From: Pseudomonas hygromyciniae
GTDB lineage: Bacteria; Pseudomonadota; Gammaproteobacteria; Pseudomonadales; Pseudomonadaceae
Assembly (NCBI RefSeq): GCF_016925675.1
Contig: NZ_CP070506.1
Coordinates: forward strand, 4,338,501-4,402,500
Length of the DNA stretch: 64,000 bases
Direction of reading: 5' to 3'
Numbering within the stretch: the first letter of the stretch is position 1; the number at the start of each line of letters is the position of its first letter. The notes below the pieces were generated by a model. The model was given only the letters and a program-made list of their open reading frames with translations, was not told the origin of the DNA and made no database searches. Shown piece by piece: positions 55,135 to 63,555 of the stretch. A program made the position numbers and the translations under genes.

Positions 55135-56895
55135 TTATAGTTGCTGCCCTTTTAAGAGAGGACATACAGGCCACAGGGGATTAAGCAGTAGGAGGTGCGT
55201 TCGAGCACGCGTGATGCCCACTCGCAGGAGCCTTCGACTTTTGGGGTACGGCGGATCGTCGTCTCTCCACACAAAGGACGACCCCACTCCGTTGGCGCTC
55301 CGCTTTGCTTCTCTAACTATGATCACACCGTCGAATTGCTTCCCTTTAGCCTTGTGGATATTCATTATCTGAAGACCAGGTATTGCTTCAACCCCATCAA
55401 GAATTTGTTCCTGCGCCAAAGCTTGATCGAGGGCACCCCGAGCATTGGTGTATTTCCCGTCGCGGATCCACTCCGCTGCCAATGCGGCAGAGATGCGGTG
55501 ACCACGCTTGAAGGCCACAAGGTAGTCAAGCTGGTCCGCCACTCTGAGCAACTCGCTCTGGCCACTTCCCCGCAGCGCGCCCTTCACCGCCAGCCAATCG
55601 TAAGCGGGATCTCCCGTGAACGGAGACTCAGATAGGGTCACCAGCACACCTCGCAATGCTTTTACGAGGTTGATCTTCAACTGCTTACCCTGCCTCATTT
55701 GCAGAGCCTGCGCTTTCAGCGTGGCAATAGCAGCTTTTGCCTGGCCCGTGGCATTACGGGCCGCAGCGATTAGATCCATGCTAGATGCTATGTCAAAGGC
55801 TTCGTTCTCTGATTTTTTTGGCTCTAGAAGAAAGGCAGCTAACCGTGCTGAAAGCAGAGATTCTGCTTCGTCAAAATGGAGCTTATGTTGAACGGCTTTG
55901 CCAACATTAGGCCCCAGTGCGTTGAGCGCATTAGACATCCTTAAAGCGCTGCGATTATTACCGACCAGGATGGCGATCGTGCCTGGCATGGCGCCGGCCT
56001 GCGCGATAATGGAGCCATACAGCTCCTTAAGAGCACGACGCAGCAAATGATTCCAATTAGGGGTGGGATTTTCTGGGCGGTACATTAACTGTGATATACC
56101 TTGATACGGCGCCCCACGAACGACGCCATTCAACGTGTCGTTCCCGAAGCAAAGTATCTCCGAATTCGGACTACGGTGATTCTGCGTTCCCAAATCCACA
56201 GCAAAGGGCTGCAAAACCTGGCGAATCACGGAGATTCGTTCCGGTCCCACGCCAGGCAAGAAGTCAAAAATCTGTTGCTCTTGGTCAGCTAGGCACATCA
56301 CCCGGGACCTCGACGCGAGAAGCTGAATATTGCCCCACGCTGGCTCGCTGGTGTCCTGCGCCTCATCCACGATGATGAGTGGGTGCTTATCAGCGACCGA
56401 TTGAAGCAGGTAACTACTGCTCTTTAGCAAATCGCCTACGTTGGTAGCAAAAAGATCGAACGCGACCCTGCCCTCCTCCCTGAACAAGCGATCACGCTCC
56501 ACAAGCCAAGCAGGCCAACCTACATCATCATCGTCGATACCCGCCGATAGAGCTTTTTCATCTTGGGGAAGCAAGATAGATAGCTTAGTTGGAGCCCCAA
56601 GCAGGTAACCGTGCGCCTTAAGAATGGTCCAAAAAAATGAATGGAAGGTCTGGATTGAAAGGCAATCCTTTTCCTGCGTCGTGGACTCCAGCTTCGCCGC
56701 ATCTGCGATCCTAGCAACAGCCGCACGTGAAAAACTGAGGAATAAGACGGACTGCCCTGGAAGCAATCCCTGCCTGATCCGGTGGACCGCTTTGCGCAAA
56801 GCTAACGTAGTTTTGCCGCTTCCGGGGCCGCCTAATACTAAAATGTGCTTCTCGCAGGCGATAACTGTATCGCGCAAATCACGCGCTTCGGTCAT
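55135..56895 (-). CDS. gajB: UvrD/Rep-type helicase, GajB-like
   Basis: A 586-residue superfamily 1 helicase. Motif I is GPGSGKTTLA (about 23-32), motif II is DEAQD (about 171-175), motif IV-like TQNHRS, motif V IMNIHKAKGKQFDGV and motif VI RLLRVGITRARTH. It overlaps the OLD-like nuclease gene by 4 bp (ATGA), the Gabija arrangement. GajB-type proteins work with GajA in a complex that responds to nucleotide depletion or DNA ends during phage infection. It is longer than the B. cereus type protein (about 494). Alternatively the pair is a class 2 OLD/UvrD system of unknown exact type. Confidence 0.85.
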   Translation of the reverse strand: MTEARDLRDTVIACEKHILVLGGPGSGKTTLALRKAVHRIRQGLLPGQSVLFLSFSRAAVARIADAAKLESTTQEKDCLSIQTFHSFFWTILKAHGYLLGAPTKLSILLPQDEKALSAGIDDDDVGWPAWLVERDRLFREEGRVAFDLFATNVGDLLKSSSYLLQSVADKHPLIIVDEAQDTSEPAWGNIQLLASRSRVMCLADQEQQIFDFLPGVGPERISVIRQVLQPFAVDLGTQNHRSPNSEILCFGNDTLNGVVRGAPYQGISQLMYRPENPTPNWNHLLRRALKELYGSIIAQAGAMPGTIAILVGNNRSALRMSNALNALGPNVGKAVQHKLHFDEAESLLSARLAAFLLEPKKSENEAFDIASSMDLIAAARNATGQAKAAIATLKAQALQMRQGKQLKINLVKALRGVLVTLSESPFTGDPAYDWLAVKGALRGSGQSELLRVADQLDYLVAFKRGHRISAALAAEWIRDGKYTNARGALDQALAQEQILDGVEAIPGLQIMNIHKAKGKQFDGVIIVREAKRSANGVGSSFVWRDDDPPYPKSRRLLRVGITRARTHLLLLNPLWPVCPLLKGQQL

Positions 56896-58706
56896 ATCGG
56901 ATCATCCAACCAAGCATCATCAGGCTGCGATTCCTCTTCCGCTTCTACAGGACGAGGGAACAGTTTGTAGATACCAGCCAAGAAATCTTTAGTCGCTCCG
57001 GGCAGCTCCTCATATTCGCAGTCATTAAGTAAGCGAGCCGCCCATCCCGCGCCCTTGTTACTTCCAAGAGCCTGCATCGCCAAAGACCTTACCGCAGCAT
57101 CACTTGGCTGTAGCTCAGGCACCATCACGTTTCCACTCTCGTCGCTGATCTTCAGATCGAGTAGAAATGACCAAAGACGTGACGCTGGAACCTCAGCAGC
57201 AAGCAGACCCTCGAAGCCCTTGTAGGGGTGTTCAGTATTTATCTCATAGGTATCGGCCAACGCTTGGAGCACCTCGGGTTTTCGATTTCCTTTGGGAAGA
57301 AGATCGTAGAAGGCAAACGTCCGAAGCCCCAACGTTTTAAAAAACTTGCCGAATTTGGGCACATTCGACTCGCCATCCGCGTCAAAGAATGCCACCCCAG
57401 AAATATCCAGCGGCTGGAGACTCGGATCCTGTTCTTCCATGCGACGAGCAATCACTGGCATAGCATGCAGCTCGGTTACCCCCTCAACGACGATGACACC
57501 GCGACTTAACATGCACTCAGAAAGCCCCGACTTAGCGAATCGTCTGTAATCATTATCTTTAAGTCCGGTCGCATCCGAGACTTTCCGAGATGTGACAGTA
57601 CCTGCGTCCTGTCGGGCAAGCAGCAGCGTTTGACTAGGCTCAAACTTCTCGATCACAAAGGGAGAATGAGACGTGACGAACGCCTGCGTCGTTTTGGTGA
57701 GAAGGTACTCGGCGATCCTTCGCTGAGTATGTGGGGGAACAGCGATCTCAGGCTCTTCCATCGCGAAGATCACATCAGACTTGAGGTCAGCAATAAGTGA
57801 CAGCAGCGCCAGCACCAGGGTGTTAATCGTCCCAGTGCCGGCATGGGCAAACGGAACATGCGCCTGATCAGCGGACAGAGCCATGAAAAAGGTCAGCGTT
57901 TTCCGTAGATGCTCTCTGGTGAGTTCCGATACGTGAAGCTTCGTGGCATTGCCAGGCGATTCAAGGGCTACATATCTGGAGAGCCTTTTTTCAACTGATC
58001 TAAGGACGGGAGCTATTTCAGTCGCATCAGATTCGATGTCTAGGCTTTGCAGCCGAGATATCGTTTTCTGCCAGAGGCTGTGCCTTACACCCTTAGCTCT
58101 CAGGATAATGTCCAGCAACGACCCCCGCTCCAAACTGAGCGCTCGCGATCCCGTCCTAAGGGTGCGTAGATACAGAAATCCGAACTGTCGCTTGATGGTC
58201 TTTGGAACAGCCGTCAACTCACCCAATGGTGCATCAGGGCTATGAGAGAAATAAGTCCTGGCGACAAACTCGTCCTCCTCGATGTCGTAGAGACCAATGG
58301 TCTCGATCCTTAGGCAAGGTACGACATCGGGTGGATTCGCAGCGGCGATTTCACCAGCCGCGAGAACGCGCTTTTCTAACAGGTGCCAAAACTCCGAGTT
58401 ACCTCCACACCGATTACTGACCTCGACGCTCAACCCAACCAGGACAGCCTCGATGCGCAGGCGAATTGGCGTAGGCGGCAATCCCTCTTCTAGAGAAGGG
58501 AACAGATAAATTCCGTTGTAAAAGTCGTGCTCATCTATGGGGGGGAACCGATTGAGTCTATCCGGGCCTAATACCAGATCCAGAGCCTCACAAATGGTGC
58601 TTTTCCCTACGTTATTCGTTCCAACCAGCAGGGTATGCCCATCGAAGCAAAGACTGGCGCGCCGAATCCCGCGAAAATTCTCTATCCCGAGTTTGACGAC
58701 CTTCAT
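56892..58706 (-). CDS. gajA: OLD-family ATPase/TOPRIM nuclease, GajA-like
   Basis: A 604-residue protein. The ABC-type ATPase part starts KLGIENFRGIRRASL and has Walker A GTNNVGKST (29-37) and a signature/Walker B region (IFAMEEPEIAVP). The TOPRIM part has GVIVVEGVTELHAMPVIARR (catalytic Glu) and FFDADGESNVPKF (DxD-like). The overall length fits GajA and class 2 OLD. In Gabija it is a sequence-specific nickase restrained by nucleotides. It is translationally coupled to the helicase gene and lies beside the replacement tRNA at the island's right end. Confidence 0.87.
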   Translation of the reverse strand: MKVVKLGIENFRGIRRASLCFDGHTLLVGTNNVGKSTICEALDLVLGPDRLNRFPPIDEHDFYNGIYLFPSLEEGLPPTPIRLRIEAVLVGLSVEVSNRCGGNSEFWHLLEKRVLAAGEIAAANPPDVVPCLRIETIGLYDIEEDEFVARTYFSHSPDAPLGELTAVPKTIKRQFGFLYLRTLRTGSRALSLERGSLLDIILRAKGVRHSLWQKTISRLQSLDIESDATEIAPVLRSVEKRLSRYVALESPGNATKLHVSELTREHLRKTLTFFMALSADQAHVPFAHAGTGTINTLVLALLSLIADLKSDVIFAMEEPEIAVPPHTQRRIAEYLLTKTTQAFVTSHSPFVIEKFEPSQTLLLARQDAGTVTSRKVSDATGLKDNDYRRFAKSGLSECMLSRGVIVVEGVTELHAMPVIARRMEEQDPSLQPLDISGVAFFDADGESNVPKFGKFFKTLGLRTFAFYDLLPKGNRKPEVLQALADTYEINTEHPYKGFEGLLAAEVPASRLWSFLLDLKISDESGNVMVPELQPSDAAVRSLAMQALGSNKGAGWAARLLNDCEYEELPGATKDFLAGIYKLFPRPVEAEEESQPDDAWLDDPI

Positions 58707-58991
58707 TCTGATCCCTCAGTTGATTCTACGAGCCACTATAGCAGTGGCACGGCGTCACGAGGGGATGGATCCAAAGGCGTACAAGCTATGCCTAATGTGA
58801 GCTAGCTGACACTCAGACGCGGTTCATATGCGTAGAGGATCGCGCACAGAGCGTTCATTGACTTGATACCCATCGAAGCGGATGAAAATCGAAGCTTGCC
58901 GACAGAGTGCACAGCGCATGCCTACGGCGCGATGGATGTGCAGGTCAGCGCGAGGCCTCGCTGACCCGAGCAAGGTCATGCTGAGCAAGAA

Positions 58992-59016
58992 GAGAAGTAG
59001 TGACTGAAGTAGTGAC
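58992..59016 (+). repeat. Right-end 25-bp repeat
   Basis: GAGAAGTAGTGACTGAAGTA plus GTGAC, 22 of 25 identical to 6571-6595, in the same orientation. It lies 6 bp from the replacement tRNA and 185 bp from the right core. Candidate integrase arm-type site. Confidence 0.55.
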
Positions 59017-59021
59017 TAAGA

Positions 59022-59096
59022 TGGTGTCCCCGGCAGGAATCGAACCTGCATCTGAGCCTTAGGAGGGCCCCGTTCTATCCGTTGAACTACAAGGAC
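59022..59096 (-). tRNA. tRNA-Arg(CCT), island-borne
   Basis: Complete cloverleaf: acceptor GTCCTTG / CGGGGAC (two G-U pairs), D arm GTTC...GAAC, anticodon stem GGGCC/GGCTC with loop CTCCTAA (anticodon CCT), T stem GCAGG/CCTGC with loop TTCGATT, and encoded CCA. It differs from the interrupted host tRNA-Arg(CCT) in nearly every stem but has the same anticodon loop. It lies inside the island and should replace the decoding function lost at the insertion site (AGG codons). Confidence 0.93.
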
Positions 59097-59200
59097 TATA
59101 GAGATAACGGCTTGAATATAAACAGAAAAATCAAAAAACAAAACCAACAACGATCACAACTTAACACTGCGCCCTGTCCCTTGCAAGAAATCGTATCTAG

Positions 59201-59242
59201 CCCTTAGGAGGGGGATGCTCTATCCAATTGAGCTACTGGGAC
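59201..59242 (-). pseudogene. 5' half of the disrupted host tRNA-Arg(CCT), with attR core 59201-59213
   Basis: On the minus strand: acceptor strand GTCCCAG, the D arm (GCTC AATTGGATA GAGC), the anticodon stem start and loop CTCCTAA. After the core, the sequence leads into the island (CTAGATACG...) and has no T arm. The matching 3' half is at 6404-6451. The left half of the anticodon stem here is TCCCC, which pairs with GGGGA at 6437-6441. Confidence 0.92.
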
Positions 59243-59573
59243 TAATGACAGGCGCAGAGCCAAATTGCACTGCGACAGACGGCGTGCATGTTAACGGCCA
59301 AGGTGAGTTTTGTCATGTCGTCCGTCACCTTTTTAGGTGTAAGCCGCCACCACTCCCGACCCGTGAGCGGCCCATGCCTGCAGGGTTGCCAATCCCTATA
59401 GTGCAAAATGCACTAGCACGAAAGGCCATCATTGCATCTTGCAACGAGCCATACTTTTGAGACCATCATAACTTATTGTTTTAAAAGGGATTTTATCGAT
59501 ATTGTAACTGGCACGATGACTGCACTCTTTACCCTTATCAATCTGTCCTGCACGTGAACACGGGGAAACACCC
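59243..59573. other. Intergenic region right of the island
   Basis: No gene. It would have carried the promoter of the interrupted tRNA-Arg (minus strand) and, towards its right end, the sigma-54 promoter at 59509. Confidence 0.5.
59509..59524 (+). promoter_or_regulatory. Sigma-54 promoter
   Basis: TGGCACGATGACTGCA: TGGCACG-N4-CTGCA, GG-N10-GC spacing exact, one mismatch to TTGCA. It lies about 50 bp upstream of the small gene at 59574, which has GGGGAAA before its ATG. Confidence 0.78.
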
Positions 59574-59798
59574 ATGAACAGCACCCTCCTGCTTCTGAAT
59601 GCACTGGCCCTGGCCGTCTTAGTGATGTTCCAATTCCAGAACAGTAGCGACAGCGATGCAGCACAGCTCAGTCACACAGGCAGCCATCAGACCCAGCAAC
59701 GAGCACAATTGGCGGTGATGACAGCCAACGGTCAACCCTCTGTCAAACTGGCACAAGACGCACAGACCGTCAGCACTTCTGAACACTGGATTTTCTAA
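59574..59798 (+). CDS. Small secreted or membrane-anchored protein
   Basis: A 74-residue protein with a hydrophobic N-terminus (LLLLNALALAVLVMFQF), then a hydrophilic Gln/Ser/Thr-rich part. It could be a cleaved signal peptide or an anchor. It stands behind the sigma-54 promoter and is followed after 11 bp by another small membrane protein, so the two are probably one operon. Function unknown. Confidence 0.7.
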   Translation: MNSTLLLLNALALAVLVMFQFQNSSDSDAAQLSHTGSHQTQQRAQLAVMTANGQPSVKLAQDAQTVSTSEHWIF

Positions 59799-59809
59799 GC
59801 GAGCCGCTC

Positions 59810-59989
59810 ATGACCAAGACCACCTGGTTGTTTCTTTTCCTGACAATCGCCACCGGCATCCTGGGGCTCAACGCAACGTCGAATTATTGGCAGATCCCTT
59901 CTCTGAGCGTCTGCGCCATTTCAGCCAGCGCCTGGGTAATTACCGCGATTGTCGGGCGTCGCTTCAAATTCGACCCAGTCCTGCGCTGA
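59810..59989 (+). CDS. Small two-segment membrane protein
   Basis: A 59-residue protein: MTKTTWLFLFLTIATGILGL is the first hydrophobic segment, ISASAWVITAIVG the second, ending in a basic tail (RRFKFDPVLR). It follows the 59574 gene by 11 bp and shares its promoter. Function unknown. Confidence 0.65.
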   Translation: MTKTTWLFLFLTIATGILGLNATSNYWQIPSLSVCAISASAWVITAIVGRRFKFDPVLR

Positions 59990-60131
59990 ATAGCCGATTC
60001 ACCCTCCCCGCTCCAACCCTCGCCTACCGCCCGACCTTATGTCGCCTGGGCGCGCAAATCGGCCATTTGCCACTAGTCTTAAAAATTAAGGGCAAAAGGC
60101 CATATTGCTATAGGATGTGCGCCCGAAAACC

Positions 60132-60169
60132 CTCTCGCTTCGAGAGCCTACGCCGCGTTTACGGCGTAG
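60132..60169 (+). other. Two adjacent perfect hairpins upstream of amrZ
   Basis: CTCTCG-CTT-CGAGAG (60132-60146) is directly followed by CTACGCCG-N6-CGGCGTAG (60148-60169). They lie in the 400-bp gap before amrZ. No T-run follows. They may be part of a small RNA or a long amrZ leader. I see no gene in the gap (59990-60391). Confidence 0.55.
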
Positions 60170-60391
60170 AAAAGTTTTCCAACCAGTCCGCAAATTTGAA
60201 AATGAGTACTGGCATAACGCCTTTAGTAAGTTCAATATTTGTCACAGAATTGACGCCAAGGAACTGGCAAATTTGAGGCATGATGCGACCTCTTTGCAAT
60301 TCAGGTTGAACATTTGTTCGCAAGCCTTGTCCTAACACACATCTTGCGGCCAATTCCAAAAACCGCTCCCCTGAACTAACCGGTTAAATAT

Positions 60392-60718
60392 ATGCGCCCA
60401 TTGAAACAGGCAATTTATTCCAGCCGTACGGCTGACAAGTTCGTCGTACGTCTGCCAGACGGAATGCGGGAACGCATTGCCGAGGTGGCTCGCAATCATC
60501 ACCGCAGCATGAATTCTGAAATCATCGCGCGCATGGAGCAAAGCCTTATTCAGGAAGGCGCGTTGGGTGACGAACTGAGCATGCGCATGGACAGCCCGGA
60601 GCTGTCACTGCACGAACGCGAGCTGCTGCAGCGGTTTCGCCAACTGTCCCACCGTCAGCAAAATGCGCTTGTGTCGCTGATCGCCCATGACGTCGAGGCA
60701 GCCGCAGAAGCCGAATAA
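60392..60718 (+). CDS. amrZ: Ribbon-helix-helix regulator AmrZ
   Basis: A 108-residue Arc-type protein: [19 protein letters not shown] is the ribbon strand and first helix, and [18 protein letters not shown] the second helix; the C-terminal ~40 residues form the tetramerisation part. AmrZ controls alginate, motility and c-di-GMP genes across Pseudomonas, in this genus repressing fleQ. It is intact, outside the island, and ends at a terminator. Confidence 0.94.
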   Translation: MRPLKQAIYSSRTADKFVVRLPDGMRERIAEVARNHHRSMNSEIIARMEQSLIQEGALGDELSMRMDSPELSLHERELLQRFRQLSHRQQNALVSLIAHDVEAAAEAE

Positions 60719-60734
60719 TCGGCAACTGAAAGCT

Positions 60735-60763
60735 GAAGCCAGCCTTGCGCTGGCTTTTTTTTG
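60735..60763 (+). terminator. Rho-independent terminator after amrZ
   Basis: AAGCCAGC-CTTGC-GCTGGCTT followed by T8. Perfect stem, 16 bp after the amrZ stop. Confidence 0.92.
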
Positions 60764-60830
60764 CCTGGAATTTGGGAGTGAGCTTGGGCACCGATTTATT
60801 ATGGTTCCCCGCGTTATCGTTAACGATTTT

Positions 60831-60871
60831 CGCGAGCAAGCTCGCTCCTACAGAAGTGGGAGCGAGCTGCG
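60831..60871. repeat. REP-type palindromic repeat pair
   Basis: GCGAGCAAGCTCGCTCC TAC, then a short spacer and GTGGGAGCGAGCTGCG, facing copies of the common P. fluorescens-group REP unit. It lies between amrZ and mgtE, a usual intergenic location. Confidence 0.75.
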
Positions 60872-60873
60872 GG

Positions 60874-62317
60874 TCAGAGCAGGAAGATGGTAGCCAAGCC
60901 CAGGAAGATGAAGAAGCCACCACTGTCGGTCATGGCGGTGATCATCACACTGGCACCCATCGCAGGGTCGCGCCCAAGACGCGCCAGGGTCATGGGGATC
61001 AATACCCCCATCAATGCCGCCAGCAACAGGTTGAGGGTCATGGCCGCAGTCATGACCACCCCCAGGGACCAACTGCCATACAGCAGATAGGCCACCACAC
61101 CAATCACACCACCCCACACAAGGCCATTGATCAGGCCCACCGCCAATTCCTTGCGCATCAGGCGCGAGGTATTGCCCGTACTCACCTGATCCAGGGCCAT
61201 CGCGCGCACGATCATGGTGATGGTCTGGTTACCCGAGTTACCACCAATACCGGCCACGATAGGCATCAGCGCCGCCAGCGCCACCAGCTTCTCGATAGAG
61301 CCTTCAAACAGGCCAATCACCCGCGAAGCAATGAACGCAGTAATCAGGTTGACTGCCAGCCACGCCCAACGGTTGCTCAGGGACCGCCAGACTGACGCAA
61401 AAATATCTTCCTCTTCACGCAGGCCCGCCATGTTGAGGACTTCGTTTTCGCTTTCCTCACGGATCAGGTCGACCATTTCGTCGATGGTCAAACGACCGAT
61501 AAGCTTGCCGTTCTTGTCGACCACCGGAGCCGAGATCAAGTCATAACGCTCGAATGCCTGGGCGGCATCGTAGGCATCTTCATCTGGATGAAAACTTACC
61601 GGGTCGCTGGCCATGACCTCGGCCACCTGCTTGTCTGGATCGTTGACCAGCAGGCGCTTGATCGGCAGCACGCCCTTGAGGATGCCCTCGTAGTCGACCA
61701 CAAACAGCTTATCGGTGTGCCCCGGCAGCTCCTTGAGGCGCCGCAGGTAACGTAAGACCACTTCCAGACTGACATCCTCGCGGATGGTCACCATCTCAAA
61801 GTCCATCAACGCCCCGACCTGCTCCTCGTCATAGGACAACGCGGAGCGCACGCGCTCACGCTGCTGACCGTCGAGGGTCTCCATCAGCTCATGGACAACA
61901 TCACGGGGCAGTTCCGGGGCCAGGTCGGCCAACTCGTCGGCGTCCATCTCCCTTGGCAGCGGCCAGGAGCTCGTGATCGTCCATGTCGGCGATCAGGGTT
62001 TCACGCACCGAGTCGGATACTTCGAGAAGGATGTCGCCATCGCGATCAGCCTTGACCAACTGCCAGAGCGTCAGACGATCGTCCAACGGCAGGGCTTCAA
62101 GGATGTAGGCAACGTCGGCAGAGTGCAGGTCATCGAGCTTGCGCTGCAATTCGACGAGATTCTGCCGGTGGACCAGGTTCTCGACCCGGTCTTGATGAGG
62201 GCCTTCCTGGCGGTGGGTCAGATCTTCGACCACACGCTGGCGATGGAGCAGCTCGACGACTTGCGCCAGGCGGTCCTGCAGGCTTTCTTGTGTTTTCTTT
62301 ACTTCTACTTCGGTCAT
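60874..62317 (-). pseudogene. mgtE: Magnesium transporter MgtE with an apparent frameshift
   Basis: About 480 residues. The N-domain runs from MTEVEVKKTQESLQ to DDHELLAAAK; the second frame starts EMDADELADLAPELP and runs through two CBS domains (EMVTIREDV..., VMASDPVSFHP) and five membrane helices ending IFLGLATIFLL. The frames join if one base is removed from GGG (61950-61952, minus-strand G). MgtE is a Mg2+ channel gated by Mg2+ in its cytosolic domains. Since this is core sequence, assembly error is a real possibility; otherwise the strain has lost MgtE. Confidence 0.88.
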
Positions 62318-62662
62318 AGGCGAACTCCACTCCCAGCAGCGGGGCACGCCGGAAGGATCAATCAGTCAATTCATGATTGGTAAAACGGGGTACTGAGCAA
62401 CTACTGGGTAAGTCCATGGAGGTATTCCACAAGCCCCGGCGGGGCTAACGGGCGCAATGATACACGCTGCGCGCGCTTTAAACGTTAAAAAACCGGAAAG
62501 AACAAGCGCTTGCGCCATAAAGCTGAGTATTGGCCGCACGTATGAAACTGCGACGACCTCGACAGAAAAGAAAACACATGGGCAACAGAAAAACGTGCCC
62601 AGCCGAGATAAGCCCTACAAAAAACACTCGACCGGCAGCAGAAAAATAAAACCCCCAGACGG
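62318..62662. other. Intergenic region upstream of mgtE
   Basis: No gene. It should hold the mgtE promoter. I see no convincing Mg2+ riboswitch. Confidence 0.45.
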
Positions 62663-62692
62663 CAAAAAGCCCGCACTAGGCGGGCTTTTTGT
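62663..62692 (-). terminator. Terminator downstream of the tRNA-Arg genes
   Basis: AAAAAGCCCGC-ACTA-GGCGGGCTTTTT, perfect stem, with T-run on the minus strand. It lies a few bases after the CCA of the first tRNA-Arg and would end the tRNA transcript. Confidence 0.9.
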
Positions 62693-62697
62693 TTGTA

Positions 62698-62774
62698 TGG
62701 TGCACTCGACAGGATTCGAACCTGTGACCGCTCGGTTCGTAGCCGAGTACTCTATCCAGCTGAGCTACGAGTGC
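62698..62774 (-). tRNA. tRNA-Arg(ACG)
   Basis: Anticodon loop CTACGAA (ACG, read with inosine), acceptor GCACTCG / CGAGTGC, T arm ACAGG-TTCGAAT-CCTGT, encoded CCA. Identical in body to the copy at 62847-62923. Confidence 0.95.
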
Positions 62775-62846
62775 AGATTGTGGTTTTATACCAGATCACA
62801 ACTGGTTGGAGCCAAGTCACCTGCATTACTGCAACTGACTCTTAAA

Positions 62847-62923
62847 TGGTGCACTCGACAGGATTCGAACCTGTGACCGCTCGGTTCGTAGCCGAGTACT
62901 CTATCCAGCTGAGCTACGAGTGC
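62847..62923 (-). tRNA. tRNA-Arg(ACG), second copy
   Basis: Same sequence as the first copy; the two are 72 bp apart on the same strand. Tandem tRNA-Arg(ACG) genes next to tRNA-Ser and csrA are a normal Pseudomonas arrangement. Confidence 0.95.
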
Positions 62924-63031
62924 ATTTGTTGCCGCGCATTATAGGCCGTTCAATCTCTATGTAAAGCTATTTTTTCGTTTAATTTCAACAACTTAGCGAA
63001 AAAACCAGATTGCAACGTACTAAGCAAATAA

Positions 63032-63122
63032 TGGCGGAGAACGGGGGATTCGAACCCCCGACACCCTTTTGAGGTGTACTCCCTTAGCAGGGGAGCGCCT
63101 TCGGCCACTCGGCCAGCTCTCC
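63032..63122 (-). tRNA. tRNA-Ser(GCT)
   Basis: Class II tRNA with long variable arm (TACACCTCAAAAGGGTGTC). Anticodon loop CTGCTAA (GCT), acceptor GGAGAGC / GTTCTCC with one mismatch, encoded CCA. It is cotranscribed with csrA and the tRNA-Arg genes, as is usual. Confidence 0.95.
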
Positions 63123-63184
63123 GCAACACGGGGCGTATATTAACCAGCTTCATCCCCGTTTGCAAACATAAAAAACGATAAAAA

Positions 63185-63373
63185 TTAATGGCTTGGTTCG
63201 TCGTCCTTCTCTTTCTTGATCCGCAGGTAGATTTCCTCACGGTGGACGGCCACCTCTTTGGGGGCATTGACCCCAATCCGCACTTGATTGCCTTTGACGC
63301 CAAGCACGGTCACGGTGATTTCTCCATCACCAATAATCAGGCTTTCTGCGCATCGACGAGTCAGAATCAGCAT
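63185..63373 (-). CDS. csrA: Carbon storage/secondary metabolism regulator CsrA (RsmA)
   Basis: A 62-residue RNA-binding protein: [15 protein letters not shown], then [20 protein letters not shown], the two RNA-contact strands with Leu4 and Arg44 equivalents. In Pseudomonas it is called RsmA and represses translation under Gac control. ATG 63373 has GAGGAGAAAGG before it; the frame extends six residues further upstream but the family starts at MLIL. It lies between lysC and tRNA-Ser. Confidence 0.97.
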   Translation of the reverse strand: MLILTRRCAESLIIGDGEITVTVLGVKGNQVRIGVNAPKEVAVHREEIYLRIKKEKDDEPSH

Positions 63374-63511
63374 ACCTTTCTCCTCACGCATTTCATTTCG
63401 GGAACAACAGTCTGCAAAAAAAGCCTTGGCCCCATAACCCAGCGGCTATGACCCAACGTGCCTAAGTATTGTCGAGCACGGGCAAAAGAACAGGCCTGCA
63501 CCCTCACCCGA

Positions 63512-63545
63512 CAAAAAAGAAAGGCGCGGATCAACCGCGCCTTCC
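63512..63545 (-). terminator. Terminator after lysC
   Basis: GGAAGGCGCGGTTGATCCGC followed by GCCTTTCTTTTTTG on the minus strand: 7-bp GC stem with a 4-nt loop and T-run. It lies just after the lysC stop. Confidence 0.92.
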
Positions 63546-63555
63546 TGGCAACGCG

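Larger units (their letters stand above)
6439..59213. mobile_element. Integrated genomic island in tRNA-Arg(CCT), defence-rich
   Basis: Bounded by the 13-bp core CCCTTAGGAGGGG at each end (6439-6451 and 59201-59213), with a tyrosine integrase just inside the left end. Genes outside are syntenic flagellar/housekeeping genes. Genes inside are accessory: BREX, AbiE, TIR, Gabija-like, Mrr-like, mobilisation genes, IS elements and fragments. The insertion point is the anticodon loop of a host tRNA and the island carries its own tRNA-Arg(CCT). It has a relaxase but no recognisable type IV secretion genes, so it would be mobilisable at most, not self-transmissible. Confidence 0.92.
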
